A stretch of DNA of 64,000 nt from Gamsiella multidivaricata (lineage: Eukaryota; Mortierellomycota; Mortierellomycetes; Mortierellales; Mortierellaceae), in the NCBI RefSeq assembly GCF_025024155.1, contig NW_026251732.1, forward strand, positions 390,210 through 454,209. The letters run 5' to 3'. Made by a program: the position numbers and the translations under genes. Position 1 is the first letter of the stretch. Each line of letters begins with the position of its first letter. Below the pieces are notes generated by a model that searched no databases, was not told where the DNA came from, and saw nothing but the letters and a program-made list of their open reading frames with translations. Below, piece by piece: positions 22,832-35,100 of this stretch.

Positions 22832-24939
22832 ATGATCAGCGCATTCTTCATCTACAACCAGAAGGGTGAGGTTCTCATCTCTCGACTTTACCGCCATGAC
22901 CTCAAGTAAGCCCTCAGTGTTTCCAGCTGTTGTAGTATTGCTATCGGCTGTGCTCCTTAGGAAGAACAAAAAAAAACAATTCAACCTGACCAGGCACCCC
23001 CCGCCTTCCCCTACCTATTTACTATTCCGCTGCGATGTGATCTTTTATTTTGTTGCTGTTATTGTTGTTGTTGATAATGTTGTTGTGGGAATTATGGAAC
23101 GCTACTAGACGCTCCATCGCAGACATCTTCCGTATCCAAGTGATCTCGAACACGGACGTGCGCTCGCCAATCATCACCCTCGGCTCGACCTCGTTTTTCC
23201 ATGTCCGCCACGAGAACTTGTATATTGTGGCACTCACGAAATGGAACGCGAATGCGGCGTTGATCTTTGAGTTCTGTTATCGGGTCATTAATATCGGGCG
23301 CTCGTACTTTGGAAAGTTGGATGAGGAGGCCGTCAAGGCTAACTTTGTGGTCATCTATGAGTTACTCGATGGTATGTTATGGACTGGATTAAATTATCTG
23401 CAGGAGTCCTATCATGCATTTTTTTTTGTTTTTTTTAGTGAGTTCAATTGAGTGTGTACTAAGATGTCTTTTTTCTTTTCTTTCTTATTTGCCATGTACC
23501 ATACAGAGGTGCTGGACTTCGGATACCCCCAGAACAGTGAAACGGACACGCTCAAGATGTACATCACGACCGAATCTGTGAAATCCGAGCGGGCGATTAT
23601 GGAGGATTCCGCACGGATCACGATCCAGGCGACGGGAGCAACGTCCTGGAGGCGAAGTGATGTGAAGTACCGAAAGAACGAGGCCTTCATCGATGTGATC
23701 GAGTCCGTGAATCTGTTGCTGAGTGCCCAGGGAAATGTACTGAGGGCCGATGTGGCGGGACAGGTAATGATGAGGGCCTATTTGTCGGGTACGCCCGAAT
23801 GTAAGTTCGGATTGAATGATAAGGTCCTCTTGGAGAAGGATCCCACGAACAGAAGGTAATGGCCACCAATTAGTGGTATACCAACGTTGCCTCTCGACTT
23901 GCATTTTGATACCCTGAGGTGCTAATGTATGGATGCCCTTAACATCATGATGATAGGCGAACTTCGAATACGGTCGAGATTGACGACTGCCAGTTCCATC
24001 AGTGTGTCAAGCTGGGCAGGTTTGACAGCGACCGGACTATCAGCTTTATACCCCCAGATGGCGAGTTTGAGCTCATGCGGTAAAGATAACCCTTCATCCT
24101 GTACATGGTCTGGAAAAAAAAAAAAAAAAGACTTGTCATGGGGTAGATGGCAACAACGACCAACTAACCGTTCTTCGTTACATCTGATTTTGGCTTTGAC
24201 AACAGATACCGCACGTCCGACAACATCAATCTGCCGTTCAAGGTCCACCCAGTGGTGGTTGAGATTGGGAAATCCAAAATTGAATACCGGATCATGATCA
24301 AGGCTAACTTCTCGTCGAAGCTGAATGCGAGCAACGTGGTGCTCAATATCCCGACACCGCTCAATACCGCAGGCGTGACATGCTCGGCCTCGGCGGGCAA
24401 AGCCAAATATGTCCCTGCAGAGAACTCCATCGTCTGGAAGTACGTTCCTGATTTCTTTTATCTCTTCGGATCTTCGTTGCTTACTCTCACTATTGTGTTC
24501 CTTGAAACGGACTTTATCATGAATGCTAATACTTTGTGGTGTGTCTTTTTTTTTTTGCCGCTGATGTCGCTGTCGATTAGGATCCCACGATTCCAAGGCC
24601 AGTCTGAATACATGCTGACGGCAGAGGCGGATCTGACGGCGATGACGCACAAGAAGACGTGGTCTCGACCACCGATCTCGATGGATTTCCATGTACTGAT
24701 GTTCACGTCCTCGGGTCTGCTGGTCCGGTTCTTGAAGGTGTTTGAGAAGAGTAATTATCAGTCTGTAAAGTGGGTCCGGTACATGACCAAGGCGGGTAAT
24801 TATCAGATCAGAGTAAGTAGGAGGGGAATACATTTTGTCCGCAAAGGAGACGATGATGTTGCTGGGATGATGGGTTGTTCAGGTTCACTGACGTGTTTTT
24901 TTTTAACGCATTCTTTTCGTGTGTTTTTGATAGTTTTAA
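22832..24939 (+). CDS. AP-2 adaptor complex subunit mu
   Basis: Cargo- and PIP2-binding subunit of the clathrin adaptor at the plasma membrane; recognises Tyr-based sorting signals. Exons are 22832-22905, 23109-23371, 23507-23855, 23957-24079, 24206-24439, 24581-24812 and 24934-24939, giving 426 residues (human 435). The N-terminal longin-like half begins [15 protein letters not shown]; the linker retains the Thr of RITIQATG, equivalent to the AAK1 phosphorylation site. The mu homology domain has [17 protein letters not shown] and ends [29 protein letters not shown] and [18 protein letters not shown] favour AP-2 over AP-1. The last coding exon is only Phe plus stop (6 nt). AATAAA is at 25025. 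Confidence 0.95.
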
Positions 24940-25169
24940 AGCTGTGCGCGCCAGGGCGATGGACGAACAAGCGTTTCGTCTTTCTTCGTTCTCTAATAAC
25001 AATAAAAACATTAATAATAATAACAATAAATAAAATACGGCTATGATAGACAAATGAACTATCGGTATGGCGACGCAAAGCATTGACTTTCAACATGATT
25101 TACTGTTAACTAATGTACATCGTTCTTAACGGACGGAGACGAACTATCTCCACCTTGCCACTTTCTTTT

Positions 25170-25871
25170 CTATCCCATCAAGGGCTCATGCAGGACCTTG
25201 GCAATATCAAACCACTGCATCGCACGGACGACCTTCTCTGACCGCAACGTCGGTTGTTCATCATGTCCCCACATCATGAATTCCTTAAACTGGGCCTTGG
25301 TCCTCAAGGCCTTGCGCTCCTCCTGCATACCATTTAGCATGGCCTCATACTCTTGGTCCTCATCCATGGCTTCGTCCTCATCTCGATTGTATTTCTGAGC
25401 GTGGGCGGCGGCAGGAGCATCGTAGGATTTGTAGATGGTGCCGATGTAGCCTTCAGGAACGGGGATCACAGTGCCCTTGAGAGTCCGGCCGCGGAACGAG
25501 ACCTCGGGCACGGATGTAGTCGTTGCTGCTGTTGTGCTAGTGGAGGTGGAGGTGGTTTCTGAGACGACGGTCGTGGTAGTCATACCGGTGATGGTGTCCG
25601 TGGACTCTGTGGTTTCCGTGGTCGCTACAACAGTTGATTCTGTTGATGAAGACGATGTTTCGGGGGCCATACTCGGAGCTATTGATGCAGACACTGTAGC
25701 AGAAGATCCATTGATGGAGGAAGGATATGCTCCGTCAACAAGAAAGAAGTAGTCTTGGATATTCGCTTTGCCGTCGTGGTGGATCCCGCACGGCAAGAGA
25801 TGCAGAGATGTCTGATCGAGGTGTGCGGAGGACGGCAGGGCCGCCACGGGTTGTTCGAGGACTGATTCCAT
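25170..25871 (-). CDS. Ribonuclease H2 subunit C
   Basis: Non-catalytic subunit of nuclear RNase H2, which removes single ribonucleotides and RNA:DNA hybrids from the genome. Single exon, 233 residues. Family blocks LLPCGIHHDG, SFRGRTLKG and IPVPEGYIG, followed by WGHDE and a C-terminal helix, fit the subunit C fold. Between the first and second blocks lies a run of about 75 residues that is almost only Ser, Thr, Val and Glu, absent in the human protein (164 residues) and probably disordered. The trace of conserved Trp near the end supports the assignment. It converges on AP-2 mu. Confidence 0.88.
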   Translation of the reverse strand: MESVLEQPVAALPSSAHLDQTSLHLLPCGIHHDGKANIQDYFFLVDGAYPSSINGSSATVSASIAPSMAPETSSSSTESTVVATTETTESTDTITGMTTTTVVSETTSTSTSTTAATTTSVPEVSFRGRTLKGTVIPVPEGYIGTIYKSYDAPAAAHAQKYNRDEDEAMDEDQEYEAMLNGMQEERKALRTKAQFKEFMMWGHDEQPTLRSEKVVRAMQWFDIAKVLHEPLMG

Positions 25872-28800
25872 CTCGTCAAATCAGATTCCTTGTCCTCGGT
25901 ACTACTAAAGAGAAGGCGATTTTAGGTCCTGAGATTCCTGGAATGAGCTCCTGAAAGACGATGGCGCGTTTGTTGTTTCTTTCAAACGGTTTTCTCTAAA
26001 CAGCAGGCATCATTTAAGGTTTTGCTCGCTTGTGGACAGCAGCTGTGCTTCGAAAGCCAGCTCAGATCATAAAATGCTCATAACAGATACCATACCGACA
26101 AACGAACATGGGGCATCCCAATGTTGGCTATCAGATGTTTCGGTACTGGTGGACTCCATAGGTTATTAGTGGTTGCTTTCCTTATGTTGTCAGCATGCTC
26201 CAGAGGGGTGTTCTTGCCAAGGATCGTTTCAGATCTCGATACGTAAGCCAGCCCACGAGTTTAGCTAGAGTCTGCAGCTGAGAGGTTAAGTGAGTAAGCA
26301 CATACACCCACATAGCAAAAAAGGTAACTCCTCGGACGTACTCTCGAAGAATATTAAGAGACGCATGCGAAGGCGCGCTATGGGATTACGGACACATCGC
26401 TCCTTGGCACCAAATACTGCATTTCCTAGCCTGTTTGACACCTCCAGCCGTGCTATCGGCATATAATTTCCTGAAATGAACGGCCAGGGGTTCGCTCTCA
26501 AAAGACCCTTTCATTAGCAAATATAAAGAAGTTTCATAATCCCTGCAGTGAGACAGACGCGTGGTCTTAAGGTATTTTATATCCAAATAGACACAGAATA
26601 CAGCGTTACCTGAGCCAATGCCCCCATTGTCAGCAGGTAGACTGGTGCACTGTACTACGGCTTAAAGGATAATTACCGATCTCTGAAATGATGACTCAAG
26701 GCAAAAGCCCACGCGAACCGTCGAAACAAGACTCTCATTGATCGGTTTGCTAGACTACTTCCAGACTTCTAATCTCGCGTCAAAAGTGTAATGGAGATAA
26801 AGAGATGCATGGGCTGGAAGGGCCAAAACAAGTCCATCTATTGGTATCCAGTCCACTTGCATGTACCCTATTCATTCTCAGTCCTGCGCCCGCGTGCGCA
26901 TGGCGCTCTTCAAGCTGCTGCAAGGGACTGAGGACACACAGATAGGTACCTCCCTGCCCAACCAGGATGCGACCCCGACTGGACAGCCAGCGATTTATCA
27001 TTCAAGGTCAGTAGGTTTGAGTCAGATCAAGGGTATGCCTCTAAGTCCGGCAGCCCAATCGCATCCAACGAATCGTGTGCGATGTTAGCAATGCTGTTGC
27101 AGGCAGGTACCTGCATCCAGGTATATACAATTATGATGCGCCATCTCTAAAAAATAATAGAGCACGGGTTCCTGGAGCATGACGATAGCGAACTAAACCA
27201 TATACAGATCGCATCTAGTCATTTTTGATCTTTTGTTCCCACACTTGCGCCAGGGAATGTTACGTACTCTGGATCCACCAGAGATGGTGTATCCCGATTT
27301 CAGGGCAAGGCCATATGCGCATAGGGGCACCATGTAGCCATTTTCATATCAAAGACGTCGCTTGGATTCTGCTTGCCTGTCTACCCTTGTAGCTGGCATG
27401 AGAATGTACAGCTGTCGTCTTCAATATTTCGCCTTCCAAGTCCAGATGAACATGCAGCAAATCGGGGTCGCAATAACAGCAAGACCTGAAGCAGGAGATG
27501 GCGACAAATGCTTCAGCCCTGGGTAAGGGAGGCGCGATCTCATTTTCCCATGCTTCGGCAGTGCTGATTGGACAAGAGCACCTTTTTTTATTTCGTTCTT
27601 TTTTGCTGCGTTCACATCACTCATCACGCATAGACTATACGCCAGGGGGTGACAGGATTAAAAAATGTGTAGACTCCCCTCAAAGCCTGCTCCTAGTCCC
27701 TCAGCCTCAGCATACCCCTCTCCCTTGTCATTCCAACGACAAAAAGATCTGATCCGCAAGTGAGATTGTGAAAGGAATTACTCCTTTTTTTCAGGGTGAA
27801 ATGATATCGATCTAAATGGACCCTTGCACATTGCCTTTTTTCATCGATTGGCCACCTGTTTTTTTATCATGTTCTTGGCAGAGACTGACCCCTCCCCCCT
27901 CCCCCCCTCGACCTACCTTGTGCGTTGCTCATTGTACAAGTAAATAAATTAATCTCTGTGCTTCATTTATCTCAAGCCGTTTACTTGAATGTATCCCTGG
28001 GAACCGTTTATGAGATAAGGGATTCTGGGGGAACGTACCTGTGCTGTGGTACTACGGCGGCCCTCTTGCAATGCGGCTAAAACGACATTCATCTGAACTA
28101 GGATGAATGTGATGCAGCCAAAAAGGAGCTGCCGGAAAGGTTCCCATTGGACAAAAGACCTATTGTAGCCGACACCATTGACTTTTTTTGTTTTAAGCGC
28201 ATTACGCATTGATCTGTGATTCCTTTGTTGTATCCAGCCTACGCTGTTGGCTCGAAGTACGCGTAGAAAATAATAATAAAAAAAGATGTCTTGGTTATTT
28301 ATGTCTTCGACTGCAGCCGGAAGAGAAATAGATATGGCGGTGCGTTCACTCTGAATCGTTTCCAAGCCTGGCTTTAATGAAGAAGTAAAACGACGGACTG
28401 GGCTGATAAAAAAAAGTTTCTTCTGCTTTGGATGTGGCGAAGTGAATATTTTTGATAGGCAGAAAAGAAGGCCAGCCGGGGTTGTGTGCTTATTGGAGGG
28501 AGGAAAAGAAGTATTATTATTAGTCCAGCCCGGTCTCGGTATGGAAGTGGCAGTGGTGGGACAACAGCCTTAGGCCAGCCCTGATGTTTGCATCGCTTGC
28601 AGCAGGTAATCGCCCTAGGTTGAACTCTATGTCCATTAGTCCAGTCTTGTCTATCTTTATCTGCGTCCCATTCTCGGAAACATTTGGTTCCATAAACGAT
28701 TGCTAATTCTCTTCCTTATGCCCTGCGATCCGTTGGTACGCACATCCAACACAACATGCCACAATAAACTAAAGAAATAAAGAATGGGCTTGTTGTCATC

Positions 28801-29051
28801 GTCACTGCCACTCGAGCTTCCCTTTCTGTGGACTACTACGTTCCCTCCTCGATCTCGCATGCATATATATATTCCCCCTCCTCCTCCTCTTCTGTATCTT
28901 TTTCTACATCTTGCCGCCGCATCCTCTCCTCTTCATCTGCTTTCCCTCCTCTTCCTTACCCCGCAGCATCCTCCCCATCCCCATCACCTTTTCACGCACA
29001 TAGATATATTTCAATTGCCTTAGAAACCCATCAATAGCTCACGCTCTAGAC
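25872..29051. other. 3.2-kb region without a clear gene
   Basis: Upstream of RNase H2C (-) and the protease (+). Frames of up to 132 codons occur (27967-28365, minus) but lack coding character. On the minus strand near 27910-27937 an ATG is followed after 16 nt by a GTAGGT donor. It could join to a hydrophobic stretch at about 27421-27490 to encode a peptide under 30 residues with one membrane segment; this is too weak to call. A C-rich tract is at 27890-27909. The protease leader at about 28860-29000 is CT-rich, with a TATATATAT tract at 28863-28871. Confidence 0.5.
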
Positions 29052-31780
29052 ATGAAGGTCACCACTATCCTCTCAGCCTTCTCCGCAGCGGCCCTAGTCT
29101 CTGCTGGTAAATACCACGCTAGCCCCGACTCGGTCAAGATTGTCCCCGGCGGTTTCATCCTCGAGTACAACGAGGAAATCCAACACCAGAACGCCTATGT
29201 TTCTCTCAAGGCCCATAGCGTCGACTACGAAGTCCGTAATGCCTACAGCATCTTCCACGGTGCTGCCATCAACGTCAACTCTGATCACGATGGCAATGCC
29301 CTCGCCTCGCTCCCAGGCATCAAGAACGTCTGGCCCATTACCTTGCACTCTATCCCCAAGACACGAGCCTCCACGAAGAATGCCACAGACCCTGAAGTCG
29401 TCTCGCTCCATCATATGACCGGGGTTGATATTGTTCACGAGAAGCTGAAGTTGACGGGCAAGGGAGTTAAGGTCGGAGTTATTGACACTGGTGTTGACTA
29501 TTTGCACCCTGCATTCGCTGCCAAGGGCGCCGATGCTGGCTGCTTTGGAAATAAGGGAAAGAACTGCAGGGTTGCTTATGGTTGGGATTTCGTCGGTGAT
29601 GACTACACGGGCTCAAACAAGCCCGTCCCTGACGCGGATCCTAGGGATTGTCAAGGACACGGCTCTCACGTCGCTGGTATCATCGGTGCTAATGCCTTGG
29701 ACATCAAGACGACTCCCAAGCCTCCGCAGCCCTTTGTTGGTGTCGCACCCGAGGTCACTATCGGTGCCTACCGTATCTTCGGATGCGAGGGTCAGTCCGG
29801 CGATGATGTTATCATGGCCGCAATGGAGAGGGCCTTCCATGATGGCATGGATGTAAGTGGTCCTTGCACCAGAGATTAGGTTCTTGCATAATCTCGTGTC
29901 CCTAGTCACTGTTCATGCGAACGGTCATTTTTTAATTTTTTAATTTTTTTTTCTGGTGGTTTCATTAGATCATCAACATGTCCCTCGGAGGCGGTTCCGC
30001 CTACAAGTCCAACCCTCAGGCCGTTCTAGGCGACAAGCTCGTCGCCAATGGCATGGCCTTGGCCGCCGCTGCCGGCAATGACGGCTCCGAGGGTGTCTGG
30101 ATGGTCTCGGACACTGGTCTCGGCGACCTCTCCTCTTCGGTCGCCTCCTTCGATAACATCTACGGCTTCTACAACTCCTTCACGTATGGTGATGTTTCCC
30201 ATCCCTACGCTCCTTCGGAGGCTTGGGGTAAGGTCATTAGTATCTCTAACGCGACCTTGACGCCTGTGTTCGAAAAGAACGGCACTCTCTCCGACGGATG
30301 TGATGCTGCCTCCTACAACGGCCTCAATGTCAAGGGCAAAGTCGTCCTCGTCCTCGGTGATGTTACGCGTTGCAAATCTGGCGCTCGTGGTCTCGTTGCC
30401 CAGAAGGCTGGTGCTGCTGGCATGTTGATCCAGACCACCCCTCTCGGCATCGCCAGCTTGGGCGGTAACCCCGACTTTCCCATGGGATCTATTGAGAACA
30501 AGGCTGGAAATGAGCTTGTGGCCCAGTACAAGAAGAACCCCAACGCTCCCCTGACCTGGAGCAAATCTGCATCCAACTTCCTTATCGAGGGTGGTGGTGC
30601 TCCTTCGGACTTTTCGTCCTTCGGTTTGGATGGTGATCTTCGCTCCAAGCCCGATCTTGCCGCTCCTGGCGGTAACATTCTCTCAACCTACCCCCTTGCC
30701 AAGGGCGGATACGCTCTTCTGTCGGGAACATCCATGGCTACCCCTTACTTTGCTGGCTCGCATGCTCTCTTCAAACAATACAAGAACACCAAGCTTCGCG
30801 GTGACGAGGTTCGCAAGTTCTTCAAAAATACGGCCTCAATCCATAGGGACACTGGCTCCAAGGCTTACACCTCTGTTGTAAAGCAGGGTGCTGGTTTGAT
30901 CAACGTCTACAATGCTCTTACCACCACATCCACGATCTCGCCTGACCACATCGACCTCCTGGATACCAAGCACCTCCAGAAGACCGTCAAGATCACCCTC
31001 ACCAACAGCGGCGAAAAGACGGAGACCTATACCATGTCGCACATCCCCGCCGATGCTCTGAACTCCTACCCCAAGGGTAACACCTTTCCTCTTCCTACTC
31101 CCGAGACTGAAGCCGACTACGCCTCCGTCTCCTTCTCCCAGAGCAAGATCCAACTCCCCGCTGGCAAGTCTGCTATCATCACTTTGCGCTTCGCTGAGCC
31201 CAAGTCCGGCAAGGCCAACCAGTTCCCACTCTACTCCGGCTATATCCTCGCCACCCCTGCCTCCAAGGACAGTGTCACTGTCCACGTCCCTTACACCGGT
31301 CTCAAGGGCGATGTTTCCAAGGTTCCTATGATGGACACTGACCTCAAGTTCCCCTCCCTCGTCGCACTCGATGTTACTTCCGGCAACATGACTGACCTCC
31401 CCCAGACGGGCGTCCGCAATTTTGACATGAACAGCACCATGCCCGCCATCCTGACCCGTCTTGGCTCGCACTCGCCCTCTGCTGAGATCCGTGTTTACGA
31501 TGCTGCCAATAAGCTTGCAGGATACGTCCACTCTGCCAACATCGGCAACGCTGTCGGACCCCAGGGTCGTGTCAAGAACGTCGATGACGAAGGAGAGCTT
31601 GTCTTCACCCCCTGGGTCTGGAATGGTCTCGTCTTGACCTCGGCCGCCAACATCACTGCTGCGCCCACGAAGCTGGCTTCGGGCACCTACCACATCGTTG
31701 TCGCCTCGCAGCGCAAGTTCACCAAGGGCAACTACCCTGCCGACTATGAGGTTTTTGATCTTGGCAAGGTCAAGTTCTAA
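29052..31780 (+). CDS. Secreted subtilisin-like serine protease (S8, PA-domain type)
   Basis: Extracellular endopeptidase of 870 residues in two exons, 29052-29852 and 29969-31780. A signal peptide is at about 1-19 (MKVTTILSAFSAAALVSAG), followed by an inhibitor-type propeptide. The catalytic triad is Asp145 (VIDTGVD), His203 (GHGSHVAG) and Ser522 (SGTSMATP). A PA-like insert sits between His and Ser (region of VVLVLGDVTRCKSGARG), and a C-terminal Fn3-like region of about 300 residues follows, as in large bacterial and fungal subtilases (Vpr/C5a-peptidase type). Codon use is strongly biased to C-ending codons, suggesting high expression. AATAAA is at 31884-31889. It converges on the Rab escort gene. 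Confidence 0.95.
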
Positions 31781-32116
31781 AGAAGAACAACAACGCATCC
31801 AACGTTATATATTATAGAGAGTCGACACTTATATTCTCCCGCTGCCGATCTACACTTGTATTTATTACTATCAATCTACATAAAATAAAGGATTCTAGAA
31901 TTATGCTTTCATCTGAATCGATCAACGCTGTGAACGACAATCAGGAGCGTCACAACGGCAGTGTCTGGTCTGTGCGTTGATGTCACCAACTTTATCTTCA
32001 ATAAGATCAAGAGTGTTCGTTGTATGGTCTCATCGACTGTTTTATTTTTTTCTAATACAACAACATCCACAATACAATTAGCCCGAGTAGCTATTCTACG
32101 CGCCTTATCTTACATC
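31781..32116. other. Convergent 3' intergenic region, protease / Rab escort protein
   Basis: Holds the protease poly(A) signal (31884-31889) and the 3' UTR of the minus-strand gene. No gene is seen. Confidence 0.6.
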
Positions 32117-34819
32117 TTAGTATCCAGAGACACCATCTTCTGGATCAGGCGTTGGTGGCAAAAACTCGGCACCTGGGCACAGTGTCTCAAAGACCGCCCT
32201 CGCCTCCTCTGTCGCCGCTTCAAAGTCCAAGCTGTGGTTCATCGGCTTCAATACCGTCAAGTTCTCTGGCAATGGTGTCAGCTTCTCAGAGCCAATGGGG
32301 TAAGGCACGCGCGGCCATGAAGTCGTGCGCTTATAGAACAACGAAAACAGTGCCCGTGGTGCCATCGCAGACATGGTTGAGACCGACGCCGATGGTTTCG
32401 ACTTTTGGAACGCCTTCGAGAGCGGCTTTGATCCGGCTGCTGGCGTGGTCGGGCGAGATGGTACAGGGGTATTCGTCTCGCTCTCCTCAAACAGCTTCTT
32501 CTCCGCCTTGAGAATCTCCTCACGCACCTGCTCCATGTCCAGCTCCTGATCCAGACTCATCCTAGGCTGATCCTCCCCTTGTGGTGGGGCCTCCCCAAGA
32601 TTATGCGGCGCCGAGGTATCTGCTGCAACAGCGTCTGAGCCTTCAAAGGCAGGTGCCTTAAGGGACAAATCATCGCCAGGAATATGAACCAGCTTTCGAA
32701 TAGCGGCTGTTAACTCCTCCTTAGCAGTATTGTCTGATGAATCAGATTCTGCCCAGAAGTACAAAATGACTATTTGGAACAACGCGTGGAATGTTAGCCA
32801 TAGCATTATGAAACGATCCGCTTTGCCGAACAAATACAAGCACAGACAAGATGCCTACATCGATCATTGGGGCAGGACATGGTGCCACCACAGACCTGCA
32901 AGACCGAGATGGTGTGCTCGTTCTTGCGGACAGAGGTCTCTCCTGGGTTAAGGACCAATGATTCCTTAGGGAACAGAGTTTTACACAGTGTAGTCTCGCC
33001 AAACGCAGAGCGGTCGGTGACCAGTATGCAGTGTGACACATATGACCTGTTCAATCTGTAAAGCGTGAGAGGAGATAGAGTCGTCATGTTAGTTTTGATC
33101 AGAAGGACGCCAACATGCGACTTGATATTACGAGAAGAGATCAAAAACACATACGTTCTCGCCTCGATATAGGCATCCATGTCTGTGGAAAGATACTCGC
33201 GGGTGCAGATCAATTGGTTGGCCTGCAGGGTCTGGCCTGTGTGGTCGACGACAGACTTCCATTGGTTGGCATTCTTGTCCACGTTGTGCTTTTCCAGCTT
33301 ATGCTGAAGCATGTAGATACCGCCGTACACCGCGGACACTCTAATTTTTTTTTTTGTCAGTGAACATAAGCATGTTAGCGTAATGGTAATAATGCTCTCA
33401 AAAAATTCGACGGAGCCAATGGACCATACCCTTACCTGCAGAACGCTTGTGCAAGTTCACTTCCCACGCCATAGAGAGGGCACAGGTAAGCCGAGTTGCC
33501 GTAGCGGCCCAAGGATTGGAGATACACCTTGACAGATTTGAGGCCCTCCGCGGTGGTAGCTATCGTTTGGAGAAAAGAACACCACTATCAGCAACATGCC
33601 ATACAAAGGGACCATAACGCCGACGCCACCAAAAACAAGCAAGCGAATCTGCGTACCATTGTCGTTTCCATCAAAGCCAATAGCATAAACAACTGCAGTG
33701 AGGACCTTGTCTGTCAAACCATATGCACTTTGTACAAACTGCGTGAACGGCGCGTTCTTGTAGTCTATTGTTCAATTGAAGCAAGCGGGAGTCAGTTTTC
33801 AGCAAGGCCTGGGAGTGATTGCTCGACCGTGAGATGCCACTTATCACACGTTGTTGCAACATACCTCGCCAGACCTCCTTCTGGTTCTCGTAATCGACTG
33901 CGAATTGCAAAAACTTCATCAACAGACGCTTCTCCTTCAACGAAAGTGCCTTCGAGACAAAGACATCCTCCTTGGATGTTGGCATCATCTCGACTTTATC
34001 CGTGAGTGCTTCATAGACGGCCGTACGTTCCAACAGCTTAAACTCCAGGTACTTTCCAATCCCCGACGAGATCAGCAGGTTGGTCAGCGGGCCACGCGAG
34101 TAAAGCAACTTTGGCGAGAGATCAAAGTTATATTTGCGCGTTGCTTTGATGAACTCCTCCAGTGAATGGATCTGAGACACAGACACAGCCTTGAAATTAG
34201 CTGCAGTCGCTGACGATTCCGGGGCCGACGCCCATGTGGCCAATGTGTGGATGGCCTCCTTAGCTTCCTTGGTGAGGGCTTTGACGGGATATGAAGCAGT
34301 GATGTGCTCCTCAACAGCCGTGATTCGATCCTCTACTGATGCGTCCTTGTGGGATGCAAGCACGGAGGCAAGATCAACGGTGGCGTCGTTGGACTTTTGG
34401 CTCTCCTTGTAGAGCTGAACCTCGACATGATTATAGGCCCTGGCGACCAACTTGTCGAAATCGATCCTGTCCTTGTCCCCTATTCAATGCGCGTATTTTA
34501 TCAGAAAGAATGATCAACATAGTGTTAGGTACCTTTGCTTAAGGACCACAGGAGACGAGCAAATAAATGAAGAAGAGAAAGAAAAAGTACCTTCGTTGGA
34601 AGAGTTGCCAGAGGAGGTGGATGCGACCTTGTCTGCCCAGGTCAGGAGGTCACGGAATCCGAATGCGCCAGATTCGCCACCATAGTAGTCGTTTTCGTCG
34701 AGGTGCAGGACAGTCTTACCAGCACGAGCGAGGGCAGCGGCAACGATGGTCTGCGTGAACCCGGTGCCGAGGAGGATGGCGTCAAAGACGGTGGTGTCGA
34801 GAGAGTTGGTATCGGCCAT
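32117..34819 (-). CDS. MRS6: Rab escort protein (Rab geranylgeranyltransferase component A)
   Basis: Presents newly made Rab GTPases to the prenyltransferase and delivers them to membranes. Exons on the minus strand are 34819-34591, 34479-33865, 33764-33657, 33559-33436, 33340-33155, 33055-32859 and 32769-32117, giving 703 residues. The N-terminus has the GDI/REP fingerprint (FDAILLGTGFTQTIVAAAL, LHLDENDYYGG), with the large REP-specific insert before SPKLLYSRGPLTNLL. The Rab-binding block YGNSAYLCPLYGVGSELAQ is intact. Near the C-terminus an acidic, Ser/Pro-rich insert of roughly 110 residues precedes the family end block (LDFEAATEEARAVFE). REP is favoured over RabGDI by length and the insert. 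Confidence 0.93.
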
Positions 34820-34991
34820 GAATGAATAGGAATAGCGGATGGGTTTCTTTACAGGGGAGGTGGAGGGCGAGGTTCTGTTCCTTGGTTTGCGGGGGACGGG
34901 GATCGGCAGGGGCTGTTGGGTGTCCTGGAGGCGTTCCTGCTCTTGGATCAACGGTAGTGGCGAGGGGGATGGAGCTGTGGGAAGGGATTGA

Positions 34992-35034
34992 TGAGAGAAA
35001 GAGAGAGAGAGAGAGAGGGAAAGAGAGAGAAGAG
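34992..35034. repeat. GA microsatellite
   Basis: Nearly pure purine GA/GAAA tract in the Rab escort gene leader side. Confidence 0.9.
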
Positions 35035-35067
35035 GAATGTGAATACGAATCAGATGCACAGTCAGGC

Positions 35068-35069
35068 GG

Positions 35070-35099
<30 letters not shown>
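35068..35099. repeat. GGCA tetranucleotide microsatellite (8 copies)
   Basis: Eight perfect tandem copies of GGCA, about 250 bp upstream of the Rab escort start. Too short and unspaced to be anything but a simple repeat. Confidence 0.9.

Positions 35100-35100
<1 letters not shown>

Noticed and set aside
23922..24833. 303-codon frame on the minus strand
   Set aside because: Antisense to AP-2 mu exons and introns; Arg/His-rich composition is typical of a shadow frame.
27421..27937. Possible tiny membrane protein gene on the minus strand (MSNAQG joined to a hydrophobic segment)
   Set aside because: Depends on one guessed intron of over 400 nt and yields fewer than 30 residues with no recognised family.
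30836..31798. 320-codon frame on the minus strand
   Set aside because: Lies opposite the strongly codon-biased protease gene; no domain and no splice partners.
35068..35099. GGCA repeats considered as a CRISPR-like or satellite array
   Set aside because: No spacers and only 4-bp units; an ordinary microsatellite.
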